Assembly (NCBI GenBank): GCA_025024175.1
Contig: QCXZ01000041.1
Location: 14,193,786 to 14,257,785 of the forward strand
DNA from: Rhyzopertha dominica
Lineage: Eukaryota > Arthropoda > Insecta > Coleoptera > Bostrichidae
DNA: 64,000 nt
Reading direction: 5' to 3'
The notes beneath the pieces were generated by a model. The model had not been told where the DNA came from and did not search any database. It was given only the letters and a program-made list of their open reading frames with translations. The position numbers and the translations under genes are program-made. Positions 14,401-27,121 of the stretch are shown here, one piece after another (positions within the stretch are counted from its first letter, which is position 1; the number at the start of each line of letters is the position of its first letter).

Positions 14401-17400
14401 CAAATGTTGTTAGTTGTCAAATATCGATTTCGACGCAGTAAATTTGCAACTTCACTGTTGCCAACTTCTATCAGTTGTAGCAGACTGTCTATGTTGAGCT
14501 GATGGTTAGGTTAATGTGGTATTGAAGTTACATCATTAATGACATAACGTCATTCTTTGCGGAAAAACACTACTCAAATCACTGCAAAGTTTAAAAATTT
14601 ATTTCCCGCAAACTGAGTTTTTGTGTTAAATAACAATAGTAGCTTTCATTGTTTTGTTTGTTATTACAACTTACCCATTTTGTGTTCTCAAACATTATAA
14701 GATCCAGGGGATCCCCTGTAAGTGCGCCACCTATCCTAGTCAAAGAATGACAAGTAGCCATTGCCTGCACCAGTGGTGATTTAACACTCAACTTATTAAT
14801 TGTAGTTAAAGCTTCGCCAAAATGAGCAGACTCACTACTGATCACAGAATGCATGGTTAGTCCGTCTTCTGTTAAAGTACCAGTCTGAAATTGATGTAAT
14901 TAAACAAAAACTTATTCTTAACACTAAAAAATACCACATACCTTATCGAAGCAAGCCAATTTTACTTTTCCGCAAACATTTATTCTTGGAGGGCTAATGC
15001 AGAAAATTTTATGTTTTGACAGTCTGTTTTGGCTATAAACAACACCAACCGTCATTGCTGCTGGTAAGGCCGGAGGTACAACTATTGTAATGATGTCCAA
15101 TGTTCGAATTATAATCGACTTCAAATCAGCATTTCTCATGATGTACATGTACAAGCAAAAACTCATCCCAAATGCAGCAATAACGAACAGCACAAATACG
15201 AACTTCAAACTGTCCTTATAAAATTGTAAACCGACAGGACTGGGAAACAGTATACTTTTGACCAGAGAACCCTTGGATGTGGTGAATCCAGTACGTACCA
15301 CACGGGCAAGGACAAACTTTCCTCCATAATAACGAGTTTGTATCACCTCGGTACCACAGAAGAGGGTGTGTCTTTTGTGAATGGTGGGGCTGTACAGCTC
15401 AGGACTGGGCTGAGGTGGTGTTTTAGTAACTGGAACGCTCTCACCTAAAAATCATTTGATAATAATTGTCAAAATGGTTTTTACACACCTAAAATGGTAC
15501 ACTAACATACCACACTTTTTATTTATCTCTAAACTACTATTTTCATATTATTATGTGGTTGCATTGGAAGAAGAAAAACTTTAACATAGTTTTCCACTCA
15601 AATATTTTGTGATACCATCATTCAATGTTCAAGTAGTTGCACAAACACGAATCAATTTGATCACGGTGTTAACCTCGGATCAAACCATGGTAACCGCAAA
15701 TTTTAAGCGTTCTTATTGGTGTTGCCATGGTTTGATACGAGGTTAACACCACGAATCAAATTGATCCGCGTTTGTGCAACCGGCCCTTAGGATTCCTAAC
15801 AGAGGTAGCAACTTAGCTATGAATTTAGCTGCTCGCCGGGCATACTGTGTTCTCTTGCTAGTCAAGCGAAATGCCGAATGACAATTTTTCTCAGCTGACC
15901 TTTTTAGATACATATATGCAAAAATTGGTACTTCTGTGTATAAAATGACTTGATTTGCTGATTCTGTATTCTACCTTTTTTAATTTTGCAGCGTCTCAAA
16001 GCCTTTCCCACAGCACACTCAAGCGAATTGGTTCANAANGCTTTNTTGTATTTTGAGTATGAAAATGTTTCAAAAGTAGAAATAANTATTTCCATTTCTA
16101 ATGCACATATACAATACAATTAGAAGCTAACAATTAACATAATGCTACGTTTATTTGTACCGTAATTAATAGCATTTAAAGAACAAAACAGATGCCAGTT
16201 CTATTTACAATAATACATCGCACATTGATTAACTGGTTAATCAGTTTGTCAGTTTATGGTATTTATGGGATACTTTCTACGATTCAGATAAATCAAGGCG
16301 GGTTTTTTGGATGACTCAGCACTTGNAATTATTCACTGAGAATTTAAAAGGAATGCATACGTATTTCGACTAACAAAATAATTTTAATCTGAAGCTCAAA
16401 ATACCGCTAACTTTTTATAGATATTCTCCTGCGCCTCTTTCAGATGTATNTCATAGGGCTTGAAAAGCCTTGTAAGCATCTGTAAGAGAGTCTGTTTATC
16501 GCGCCTATAAACCGACTGACTGACGCAACCTGTAGAGTAAAGTAGACCTTGACTGACATCTACCTTTAGCTCCAACCAATGAGATTCATTTCTGTATCTT
16601 TCTGCAGTGAAAGCCAAGCCTCTCACACCATAATGAATAAAAATAGTCACGTTTGTAGTTTGAATTTTAACCAACAATAGTTCAAATATTTCAAACCAGA
16701 ATTATTAAACAATACTTTATTATCAACTTTTGACCTTTTTCAAGTCTATTGTTTTATATAATAGATATAATCATATATACATGATTCATTCAAACAGCAT
16801 AATTCTTGTGTTAAAGTTTTTTAAATTAAACTTGTCTAGACAGATTTTGCACAGAATAGCAAAATTTTTTGGAATTAAAATGAAAGTTAAAAAGTCGTTC
16901 TTTCAAGATACTCTAGTTTGAAAATCTTTACAAAGTAGGTACATATATGCTTTTTTAAACAAAAATCTTAGAATACAGCATATCATATTCAATTTATAAA
17001 AAAGCAGGACTATAGTTTGTCAGTATATATACTTATAATATTTTATAGCACAAAATTTAAGATCATGATACCAAACAACTGATTCGATAATGTACCCATT
17101 TCTGCCAGCGAATTCAAGTTCTTACAGATTGCAATAGGTGGCGACCTACGACAGGTGGAAAAATAACATTAGAACAAGCTAAACAACAATGTGGCANTTT
17201 CTTGTTTACTTAAGGTTTTATTTTTATTTCAAGTGACAAAACTGTAAAAACCAACCACTCAATTTAATGTCATTAGTATAAAATTACCATAAAATAACAA
17301 TATTTACCTAATATAATAATTAAGAAACTTATGTACTACCACGGATTTATTTGTTTGACTGCTCTAAGAGACCATAAATTTAATCAAATTGAATGTTAAA

Positions 17401-19959
17401 CAGTGAATTTAGCAGAACTCAAAATACTCACTTTCCCATAAGACGCAATAAAAAAATTATAAATCTGTACTATCTAAGAAGAGTCACGTTTGCAGCATGA
17501 AAGGTATAATTATTTATATAAAAAATAAAAATAACTACCTACTTCTACTAAGGCTCTGTATATACAGAGCTCTGGTTCTACAGCTGTATGGTGTTGTCTA
17601 TATACTATCAATGAGCAATGCTAGATATCATTGCCTGCACCGAGAAATTCAGAAAATGTGCCCCAAAACAAAAGATCAGACATGTTGACGTTAAAATTGA
17701 TGCGTAGGTATAATAAGTTAACCAAACCCAAATATACACACCGAGCTTTTTGCTCTCTGTGTTACCACAAACTATTACCTACATCACATAACATAGTAGC
17801 ACTGTAAAAATTTTTTGGAATTAGCATTAGCATACCTTTAGCTTTACAAAACATTTTTGTCCAAAAACATATCATATCTAGGTAAGACAAAATTCAGTAC
17901 AGCTCATTCATATGTAAACAAATTTAAACACTGGTCATCAACAGTTATTGATTTTCCATTGATCTTATATTTTTGATAGCACAGTAGCAATTTGTTTAAC
18001 AAATTCCATTTTTCAGAGTAAAAACGCAAAATCCGAATACATTAATACCTTTGAATGTTCCATCAGAGTAATAAATTCAATACTAATGCAAACTTTATAA
18101 AACAATTGTTCCTGCAAGATATATTGTTTTAACTACAGATATTACCATTCCAGGCTCTGGCATATTGATGAGTATTATATACTTTGTCAAAGAAATTAAA
18201 GGGAAGTTGCTGCACTTTCCTGTCACTGTTTCAATTAAAAGTACTAATGAACAAAGCAAAAAGATTTGAATTGGTTTACTTACATATAATAACATAGTTA
18301 ATAAACAGTTCAACAGAATATGCAAAAAAAAACAATATAATCAACTGGTTTTTTTTCGCTCTGGTTATAAAAAATAATACACACCAGCATGTTTGTTTTT
18401 AATATTTTTTCTAGCAGTAAGATGGAAATACAAATAAACAATACCCATATTGTGTTTTAGGTAGGTATATCATTCCAACTGCATACAGAAAACTTCAGAG
18501 AAAAACAAATTCAAAGATAGGTAAACAAATGAACTACCTACACAAAATGAAATTTTGTTTGATTGACAAGTTTATAAAGCACCACCCTTTTCAATAATTT
18601 AAAGCTACCTGTAATAGGTTTTTTACAGAATCAACTAACCACACTTTGTTGAAGCAGCCCAGAGTGTTTCAAAAAGGTAAAAATATTTGTAACTACATAA
18701 AAAATATACATGTTCAAATGCCTATTAATAAATGTGAATAGTAACAAATATCTAAATTTAGAAACAATAAAGGAACACTAAATAATATTAAACTGTCACA
18801 TCACTTGTAGTAATTTTCGAAAACACTTACCAGTAAGCATGCTTTCATTCACAATGCAGTGTCCGGATAACAAAACAGCATCGCATGGCATAATGATTCC
18901 TGTAGCGGGCAAAACAAGTAAGTCCCCTGGCACTAATTTTGCAGCATCTACCTCACAGATTTCCTCAGCCATAAAAAAGCCTCTCCTGACAATCTGAATA
19001 CTGTGACAGCTGGAGGAAACAACTAAGTCGTGTACTGCTTCGCTTTGCTAAAAAAAAATGAAAGTACAGATGGAAAAACTCACATAAACAGTTTCGAGTT
19101 ACTTTTCGTGTTTGTAAAAGTGAGGTGATGGCTGAAAACAGTGTTAGTGCTAGTACGCACAGTGCATAGGACATGTAATCATCAAAACACCACAAAACAA
19201 TGGAGAAAGCTTGGAATATGTAGAAAGGGTTAAACACCTCCTCCACAAACAGACGCCAATAGCTTTTAATTTCTATGTCTATTTTGTTTGGTCCATAAAG
19301 CTTAAACCTAAAACATGCTCATGCAAAAGGGATCAAATGTGGAGGGAAATTCAGTTCTACTCACAGGTTTTCCCTTTCTGCATCAGATAAGCCATAAAAT
19401 GCTTCAGCCATGTCATCAAGAGCGTCCGGTTGAATGAAATCTTCGAGGCTATGAAATTCACCATCATTTGGGTCCAAAGCATATTTAGTGTGCCGAAATA
19501 TGAAGTATCGCAACTGTGTTGGTCCAATTCCTGGTAAAAGAACCTTCTGTTCGTTCACTTTAACTATCATATAATTACCATGTCCGCTACCAACTAAGAA
19601 TACATTAATATACATATAAATGGTGTACAATATTACACAATACCTAAAACAATGCCAGCAGATCGTAAACTACACTGTTTATACTTTACAACACCATATT
19701 TGGGATATAAATTAAATACAACATATGGAATTCCGATTAACAGTATTGATAATAAGTGATAAAGGAGTAGTTTTGTAGCATTACACTTGTAACCATAAAT
19801 TTTCAGTGATATTTCGTCTGAATTATTGTCCTTTAAAATCTGAAACGTGGGCTCCCCAATTCTTTGGTAATCTAAAAATTCAACTTGATTGTTTTAAGGG
19901 ATATTACTCCAGGGGATACCCCTTTCATATTACTCACCTCTAGTAATAGGATTAAACAT
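5476..19959 (-). CDS. ATP13A: P5B-type transport ATPase, ATP13A2/ATP13A3 family (15 exons)
   Basis: Predicted to be a lysosomal/endosomal P5B ATPase; characterised relatives export polyamines. Minus-strand exons: 19938-19959, 19644-19871, 19365-19593, 19103-19307, 18831-19047, 14942-15444, 14675-14884, 11238-11345, 10897-11181, 6904-7200, 6656-6850, 6350-6556, 6210-6294, 5682-6157, 5476-5625. All junctions are GT-AG and keep frame, giving 1138 aa (human ATP13A3 is about 1226). Motifs: membrane segment 31-52, actuator LVPGD and TGES (300-303), P5B signature VPPALPAAM, phosphorylation motif DKTGTLTE with Asp467 (split by an intron), KGAPE in the nucleotide domain, TGDN at 708-711, GDGANDCG at 826-833, then C-terminal membrane segments. 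The family is clear. ATP13A2 versus ATP13A3 cannot be separated by eye; insects often have one such gene (Drosophila anne boleyn). The exact first ATG is the least certain point. Confidence 0.93.
7252..7389. mobile_element. 138-bp fold-back MITE in ATP13A intron 9
   Basis: The ends are a perfect 17-bp inverted repeat, GGTCATTCAGTAAATAA, with weaker complementarity continuing inward (caaaaacagtt against aaccgtttttg). It sits 51 bp from the acceptor side of ATP13A exon 10, so it is transcribed in the pre-mRNA. No target-site duplication is obvious. Confidence 0.75.
7850..9790 (-). mobile_element. Penelope-like element B, degenerate (RT plus GIY-YIG)
   Basis: Minus-strand reading shows pieces of a Penelope-like polyprotein in the expected order: [11 protein letters not shown] near 9400, [11 protein letters not shown] near 9180, [12 protein letters not shown] near 8760, a degraded catalytic motif YANNIIGIW (normally YADD) near 8660, and the family hallmark [11 protein letters not shown] near 8470. 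The GIY-YIG endonuclease follows as [12 protein letters not shown] near 8050 and FANHLL near 7950. Stops and frameshifts are frequent. It lies in ATP13A intron 9 in the same orientation as the gene. Ends were not mapped exactly. Confidence 0.82.
9855..10480 (-). mobile_element. Penelope-like element A, 3' part (linker plus GIY-YIG)
   Basis: Minus-strand reading gives [16 protein letters not shown] followed by RNKD (about 10230-10300), a Penelope RT-to-endonuclease linker, then [11 protein letters not shown] near 10150 and the endonuclease remainder with HLLLNKH in a 68-codon open stretch (9855-10061). Only the 3' part is present, directly upstream in the same orientation of a second copy with its own RT and endonuclease. 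Penelope elements often sit as partial head-to-tail copies, and this fits that habit. Confidence 0.8.
11590..14043 (+). mobile_element. CR1/Jockey-type LINE fragment, interrupted
   Basis: The plus strand carries the tail of an ORF1-type protein ([11 protein letters not shown] and [10 protein letters not shown] near 11920-11990). It then jumps to the C-terminal end of a reverse transcriptase ORF (11990-12445) with [37 protein letters not shown] and QKIQNRC. The RT tail resumes beyond an inserted element at about 13740-13880 ([14 protein letters not shown]) and ends at about 14043 with an (ATT)n run after aataaag, typical for this group. The RT core and endonuclease are missing. It is antisense to ATP13A in intron 7. 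Confidence 0.82.
12614..13697. mobile_element. 1084-bp palindromic TIR element inside the LINE, TA target duplication
   Basis: Ends are inverted: CAGGGTGTCCCATTTTCGT at 12614 and its complement (with one T/C change) ending at 13697. TA dinucleotides flank both sides (12612-12613 and 13698-13699). Pairing continues far inward: the stretch around cccaactcttatatttctcg, the tagttggctttgctagggttg segment and aggtttattttactaatttt all recur inverted, so roughly 400-450 bp on each side can pair around a centre near 13070-13250. The TA duplication suggests mobilisation by a Tc1/mariner transposase. No ORF of note is present. Confidence 0.85.
15636..15780. mobile_element. 145-bp palindromic MITE in ATP13A intron 5
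   Basis: Starts gttgcacaaacacgaatcaa and ends with the near-complement ttgatccgcgtttgtgcaac. The arms are about 55-60 bp, meet at aaaccatggtaac / gttgccatggttt, and leave a loop of about 26-33 bases. Few mismatches separate the arms, implying a young or constrained hairpin. No target duplication was assigned. Confidence 0.8.
16396..16677 (-). other. Open reading frame of unknown origin inside ATP13A intron 5
   Basis: A 93-codon minus-strand frame with protein-like composition ends in a stop. Its C-terminal part reads [13 protein letters not shown], then [12 protein letters not shown] and [17 protein letters not shown] possible splice acceptor, ttcactgcag, precedes the codons RYRNESHWL, so the last 65-70 codons could be a terminal exon. 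The frame contains one N. I do not recognise the family. It could be a stray or captured exon, an alternative ATP13A terminal exon (same strand), or chance. Confidence 0.3.
17104..17433 (+). repeat. Interspersed repeat family A, copy 3
   Basis: Aligns by eye with 2837-3160 and 25873-26240. All begin with gcgaattc and share aggttttatttt, catttcaag/tttcaag, ataaaattacc, atttatttgtttg and a final aatttag. It is strongly diverged and contains one N. It lies in ATP13A intron 5. Confidence 0.75.
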
Positions 19960-21365
<1,406 letters not shown>

Positions 21366-21402
21366 CAAGTTTTTTTGTTGTGTATTTTTTTATCATAATA
21401 AA

Positions 21403-23403
21403 CTTAATAGGTATGGTTTTCCATATTTTTTTTTTGCATACAACTTTAAAATATATCAGCTAAATGAATAAAATACATTATAAAGAAATAAATATTCAAG
21501 TATATCTTAAGTTATGCTTATGTAGAGGCTTATTAGTATAAAAAATACAATCGGTCAGACCTGTACTTCTACCAGCTAAAAATTTTAGCGGGTCGGTAAA
21601 ATACTTGAGCAGCATAATATTATTAAATATATACACTTACTTGGCATAATATTTAGGCCAAAATATAAAATTAGATATAGTACCTATGAGCAACGAGTTA
21701 AAAGAGTATAATTAGTTAAAAGCTGATGTATCTATGCCAAAAATGTCAGAGTCATTAGTAATACTTTAGCAGCAAAACAATTGTCATAGACATACCATTA
21801 TGCTTACGGAAGACTAAATATACCTATATAAAAATAAATAGCAAAACACATTTATAAAACAAGTCAAAAAAATGATACAATTATATAGCAACAATCTTTT
21901 TAGTGCCTCTAATAATACAGTACTTACAGAAATATCTGATACCTGAATCAAGTCACAATACTGCTTAAACGAAAATATTTCTTGGAAGTATGTTTATATA
22001 TATACAGTGTCACGTTTTTTCAGGGCAGCACAAAACTTTATTTAAAAAAAACCTTTCTTTGCCTGATTTAAAGCTGTAAATGCATATTTTGTTTCTAAGA
22101 CCATATGGTAGCCACACATATTTTTAAAGATAAATTAATAATTATATTTCTTAAAATTTCGTATTTTAGTTATTAGTTTGATATTTTCTTCCTTTTCCAA
22201 TATCCCATGAGAGGAAATCATACTTTAAAAAAATTAAAAGATCGTTTTTATAGGTTTGACTATATGCAGAATAAGATAAGATAAACTACCATAAATGAAG
22301 AAAATGAGCTTGCAGTAACTACTAAAGTCTGAAATCTACTGTACATAATAAGCACAAGTTAACTTAATCAAACATCAAATATTACGCAAATTTTCTTTTT
22401 TGAAATAAAATACATGTCTGTGCTATGCTATTTGCACCACAACCAACTGCAAACCAGTCCGTTTCACCTAATTAAAGCTCGTCAGTATTTAGTGCAGGCA
22501 GTAATAATAGATAATATGCAGTTAATTTTTTTATTGTATGTCAGTTATTACTCCCTTGCAAAGTGGAAGCCTACTGCCATTAGGTGGCTTTACAGTCAAC
22601 TCTGTTCATTGCTGATAGATGGCATGGTCGCCTAAATTTTCATCTTGTCCTGCTTCATCACTTTTTGCTAACGTCTTAAAAATACAATGTACTTAACAAA
22701 CAAGAAAAATCAATCAAGACATAAGTAACAGCATGCAATTTCACTTTCTTATTTATAATAACAACCCACACTTGCTAATTTATGTCGATGAATGTAATAT
22801 GCTGCTTAAAGCCAACATGAGTTCCTTGCCAAAAAATCTTAACACAGACAACCCCTCACAGAAACTTAACTTCATAGCTTGAATGCTGGTATCTTCAGAA
22901 GCAAAGTGTTACAAGCTACGATGTGCAAGTCTAAAAAGGGGTTGACTATGTCTATGTAATAATAATTTGCTGTGATAAAAAGCAGGTATATGTACTTACA
23001 CCTACCATTTTATGTGGTGCACTAGAATATGCCAAAACTACATACAATTCCACAGAAAAAAGGATTTGTATGCAAATATTTTCAATGCAACTGATAATTT
23101 TAAGGGATTACTTCTTAAAGTTTGAAAATGAGGATGAAATTTAAGATAGTCTTGTCTATTCAATAATTACAATATTATTATTGCACAATTTATTAATCTA
23201 CATGGCTCTTGTTATAAAAATAGAATATTCTTAATAATCAATCTTAAAACATTAGATAAATGTTATACCACTATAAAAATGTAACAATAGCATAAAACAA
23301 TATGGTAACTATAATAACACAGTTAATAAAATTTTTAAGAGAAGGGAAGTCCAGTGAAGGCACTTGGGATCATCTGAATGAATAAAAGGTACAAGTAAAC
23401 AAA
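21403..23403. other. Intergenic, AT-rich
   Basis: No gene is recognised. A diverged copy of repeat B occupies about 22411-22635. Its ends point in opposite directions (gtctgtgctatgc near 22412, taggtggcttt near 22581), so it may itself be a small fold-back derivative. Confidence 0.6.
22411..22635. repeat. Interspersed repeat family B, diverged copy
   Basis: Shares caaccaactgca, agctcgtcag and the tggctttacagtc...gatagatggca block with copies at 486-712 and 23598-23967, at clearly lower identity. The last part runs in the opposite orientation to the first part. Confidence 0.6.
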
Positions 23404-24639
23404 AAGCGATTTCCATTTGTACTAGCGGTTATGAGCAGCAGTTACAAATTTCTGACAGCGGTTACTCGTCTCTCTTTAAACCGTGACGTCATTTGATTTA
23501 CAAATGAAAAGCATCGGTTGCAATAAAAAGTAAAGGAAAAGTGAGGTTATTGCTTACATATCCAATTTTCAAAAATTTTTATTTGATCAAAGTAAGAATT
23601 TAGGATGGCAATGCCATCTGTCAGCATTACACTGACATGATGACAAAGCCACCTAGCTCCCTTAATGGGTACTACTTCCTAAATGAAGTGACCGGTAGCC
23701 TGACAAATTGGCATGCAACTGCATACTTCAATTTGACAGCAGGCCCCCACGGCACTTTTTGCTAGCGGGCAAGAACCAACATACATTAAAATGCATGTCT
23801 ATGCTGTGCTGTCTACACTTCAACCAACTGCAGATAGATCTATTTCGCTGTCATTACAGCTCATCAGTGCAGTTTAGGTCTAGTGTAGACAGCACGGTAT
23901 AGAACTAGTTTTGCTTATATACCAAAGCAATGGTATGATGAAAGTAAGAATTTAGGATGGCAATGCATGTCTAGATATATTACATTTATCACGGTAAACT
24001 TATTAGTCATAATACGTTCTTGCCCACAAGACAGATGGAATGGGAAGAAATTGCTTTCTCATTCTAATATGTAATAATATTCCGTTCCGGAGTCGTGTTC
24101 TCTCGCATTTCTACCGAAAAACGCTGTATTTGTTTGCAAGGATATTTTACAAGACAGTTGGAATAGGAGATCGCTTTCTCGTTCTAATACATCGTGCTCC
24201 GCAGTCATCACACTGCGCAGCTTGGAAACTTGGAATCCACTTATATGCTATACAGAAAATAGAGATGTATTAAATACCTACTAGTCAGTCAGTCATTTAG
24301 TTTTGCGTGTTTTGTAATCAAAAACTGCTTCACTATCGTCACGGCACAGGGAAACCAGCAGGCGCACTCCGCCCAAAATCGTAAATACGCTCGAAGCTCT
24401 GTCAGTGTCAGATTTTTTAAATTATTATTGAAGTAGAATGATCAAGAAATCTGATAGAGAAATAAAAAAAAAATAGATACACTAACCGCTGGTTGGAACC
24501 GATCTCCGAGGGCGGTTACAGAATTTAAGTAACCAGGTTAGTCCGATGACGTCATGGTTTGAACCAGCGCTAAATGGAAAATGAGCGGTTACTCCAGCGG
24601 TTGTACCAAAAGGCGAACCGCTACAAATGGAAATCGCTT
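23404..24639. mobile_element. 1.24-kb non-autonomous TIR element with nested repeat B
   Basis: Both ends carry the inverted 18-mer aagcgatttccatttgta, followed by looser similarity for about 100 bp that includes gcggtt and aaacc(g/a)tgacgtcat. The interior holds repeat B pieces (23598-23672 and 23787-23967) and a diverged direct duplication (about 24021-24095 and 24149-24205, sharing caagacag, ggaat and gctttctc). No transposase is present. A target duplication could not be fixed. Confidence 0.75.
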
Positions 24640-24772
24640 AAAGTAACACACAGTTGTGTGCCGACTAGTAGACCTCATTGTTTGCTTGGTTTTCATTGGA
24701 AAAATATCTTTGGAAAGTTAATAATATCAGCACTTGCAGCTCTTTATAAATTTTAACAGATACAAAACAAAT

Positions 24773-25552
24773 TCAATCTTCTTCCCTGATTTCTTGCTTA
24801 AGGTGATTTCTCAGCAAATGTTGTTTTAAATTTGTATTGTTAGTAAATCCTTTATCACAAATCTCACAGCTGAATCTACGCTCCCCCGTGTGAATCTGCA
24901 TGTGTGCTCTTAAAAGGCTTTTAGTAACAAATCCTTTTTCGCATACTTCACAATGGTAGCGTCTCAATCCTGTATGTAAAGCCATGTGATTCTTCAGATC
25001 AAACTTTGTTTTGAACTGCTTCTTGCAAATATCACATTGGAACTGTCTTACGTTAAGATGGGTGTTCTTGATGTGAACTTTTAACTGTTCAGCACGTTGA
25101 AATGGCTTATTGCAGATCATGCAGACATGGTTGCGGATGCCCAGATGGGTTTGAACATGCAATTTGAGGTGATCGCTTCTCGAAAACTGCCTATCACAGT
25201 GCTCACACTTGTAATCTCGTTCGCCAGAATGAATTTTAATGTGGGTGCGGAGATTGCTGACGAATGTGAACGTTTTCTGACATATCATGCATTGAAACTC
25301 TCCTTTTTTATTGTTTTGTCTTTTCTTCTTCCTCGCATGTTTCGGGGGTACTTGCTCACAATCACTGATTGGTTCATCCTTGATGATCTCTTCAACTGTT
25401 AACAAATCTGTGGATAAATCTTCTACTGCACTTTCTTCTGTTTTGATACATTCGTTGTTATTGTCAACATTTTGAAAAAGCACAACTGTACCGTCTGGTT
25501 CAACGATCTCTTCGAATTCCAACTTAATGTTAACGTGTTCGAATTCTGACAT
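24773..25552 (-). CDS. Six-finger C2H2 zinc-finger protein
   Basis: Single-exon 259-aa protein, probably a nuclear sequence-specific DNA-binding factor. The first ~70 residues are acidic and carry three psi-K-x-E motifs (IKLE at 9-12, IKTE at 36-39, IKDE at 57-60) that match the SUMO-attachment consensus. A basic patch (KHARKKKRQNNKK, 71-83) follows and could serve as nuclear localisation signal. Six C2H2 fingers fill residues 87 to about 250, with TGER-type linkers (HSGERDYKC, HTGLRRYHC, HTGERRFSC). The reading frame is open upstream to 25690, but the upstream part looks like non-coding AT-rich translation, so the ATG at 25550-25552 (MSEFEHVNI) was chosen. No orthologue can be named from fingers alone. 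Confidence 0.85.
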   Translation of the reverse strand: MSEFEHVNIKLEFEEIVEPDGTVVLFQNVDNNNECIKTEESAVEDLSTDLLTVEEIIKDEPISDCEQVPPKHARKKKRQNNKKGEFQCMICQKTFTFVSNLRTHIKIHSGERDYKCEHCDRQFSRSDHLKLHVQTHLGIRNHVCMICNKPFQRAEQLKVHIKNTHLNVRQFQCDICKKQFKTKFDLKNHMALHTGLRRYHCEVCEKGFVTKSLLRAHMQIHTGERRFSCEICDKGFTNNTNLKQHLLRNHLKQEIREED

Positions 25553-25872
25553 GGATAACTCAAAATAATACAAAAAAAATAAAAAAGTGCTGGTACTCGG
25601 TCGTTTTAATATGACGTATGACGTGCTACAAGAACTTAGAAAAACAGCTAATAAAACTAATCGGATGGGAAGGGCAGTTAGAACTACCAAACATTTAAAC
25701 TACCAAAGTACCTAGTACCTACTGTCCAAGTAATTTTGAAAGCATAACCGTCTTTAAANGACGGCTATGTTGAAAGTACGAATACCTCCACTAAGTGGAG
25801 TTACCCGTTTCGTAGTTGAAAGTAATGCTCAAGCTACGAATACCTCTCCACGATTCGAAATAAGCGTCGTTT

Positions 25873-26240
25873 TTGCGGGCGAATTCAAACTTTAACGGAC
25901 TGCCGAGTGTAGAAAAGTAACGTCCCATGTTAAGTGTATAATTTTTGAATAAGTTAAGCACAATCTGACACAATTTCCTTTTTACTGGTTTAACATTAGG
26001 TTTTATTTTCATTTCAAATTATAAAACTACAAATATCAACCATTCATTTTATCGCCTTAAGTAAAAAAATTACCGCATAATAACAATACCTACTTATCGT
26101 AATATAACTATTAAAAATAAGCTATGTACTGGGTGCACATTTATTTGTTTGTTTGCTCTAATAGGTCTTAAACTTCGCCAAATCGAAAGTTAAACAATGA
26201 ATTTAGCAACACTCAAACTATGATAAGCTCAAAAACACTT
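25873..26240 (+). repeat. Interspersed repeat family A, copy 4
   Basis: Closest in sequence to 2837-3160: shared runs include gcgaattc, ctttaacgga, cccatgttaagtgtataatt, ttttactggtt and ttaggttttattttcatttca. No coding capacity. Confidence 0.85.
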
Positions 26241-27121
26241 AAAACGTATATGTAGCTTATGCAACAGTACTAGTCTTGGTCTTCACCAACACTTTATTGT
26301 AACCAACAGATAATAATGCTGAAAAAATAGCATTAATTACTGCACAATATCTTTGCAGTTTTATATACCTGNTTTTAATATAGTTCATAGCATCTTGCAT
26401 AGACAACTCAGATGCGCTTTTTATCACTCAGGATCAATATATAGGAACTAGGTGGAGTGTAGCTACAGGATTATAATATGTTAAGCAGGCTTCATCAAAT
26501 GCCTTATTGTGTGCCCAATCTTCTTGAAGGTAGTGTACATTGTACGGATATGGTAATTAACCACTTCAAACAAACCTGTGTCACATATACCTTATTGAAA
26601 CTGATCCAGTTTCAAATAATACACAAACTGCTGATTTCATAGGTAAAAAACGCTGTGCATACATTTTCTTGAATACCATCCTGATAACTTACAAATTACA
26701 ACTCATATTAATAATTCTTTGACTGTTTTGTGATAATCTATGTATCAATTTGACAGAGCCAACAATCTAACACAACAGCAAAATCAAGTCGACCTGGGTG
26801 ACAACGAACCTGGTGCCATCTGAAACGGGGACGCGTTTTGTGCACTGATCCCTAAATAACTGGATGTCGCATAAGTCATTCAAAACTGTGATAAGTAGCC
26901 GCCAAGATACGTCTATACGTGGTATACCAACTCGCCGCCATTTTCTTACTCCAATCAAGGGCAAGTTAAGCTACACAAAGGTAACACTAGATGGCCATAC
27001 GTTATTTGCGGACTGTCATGTGTAATGTCAGGATGTCAGTCAGTCTCAGTAGACATCCGTAGAAGTTACGCCCTTGCAATCTGCACAAAAGCACAGAACA
27101 GTTTGAACGGTATCAAACAAA
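26241..27121. other. Intergenic stretch upstream of the P-type transposase
   Basis: No gene is recognised. Positions 26843-27018 are one copy of repeat family C (the other is at 48832-49280). The promoter of the downstream THAP transposase should lie in the last hundred bases, but no terminal inverted repeat of a P element could be identified here by eye. Confidence 0.5.
26843..27018 (-). repeat. Repeat family C, copy 1
   Basis: Its reverse complement matches 48832-48975 and 49255-49280 on the plus strand. Shared strings are gacagtccgcaaa, gcttaacttgcc, gtatcttgg.agccgcca and ccagttatttag.gatcagtg. The second copy is interrupted by about 260 bases. Confidence 0.7.

Noticed and set aside
24773..25690. 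Longer start for the zinc-finger protein (305 aa)
   Set aside because: The extra 46 codons read as AT-rich 5' UTR and have no conserved look. The ATG at 25550-25552 begins the acidic N-terminus.
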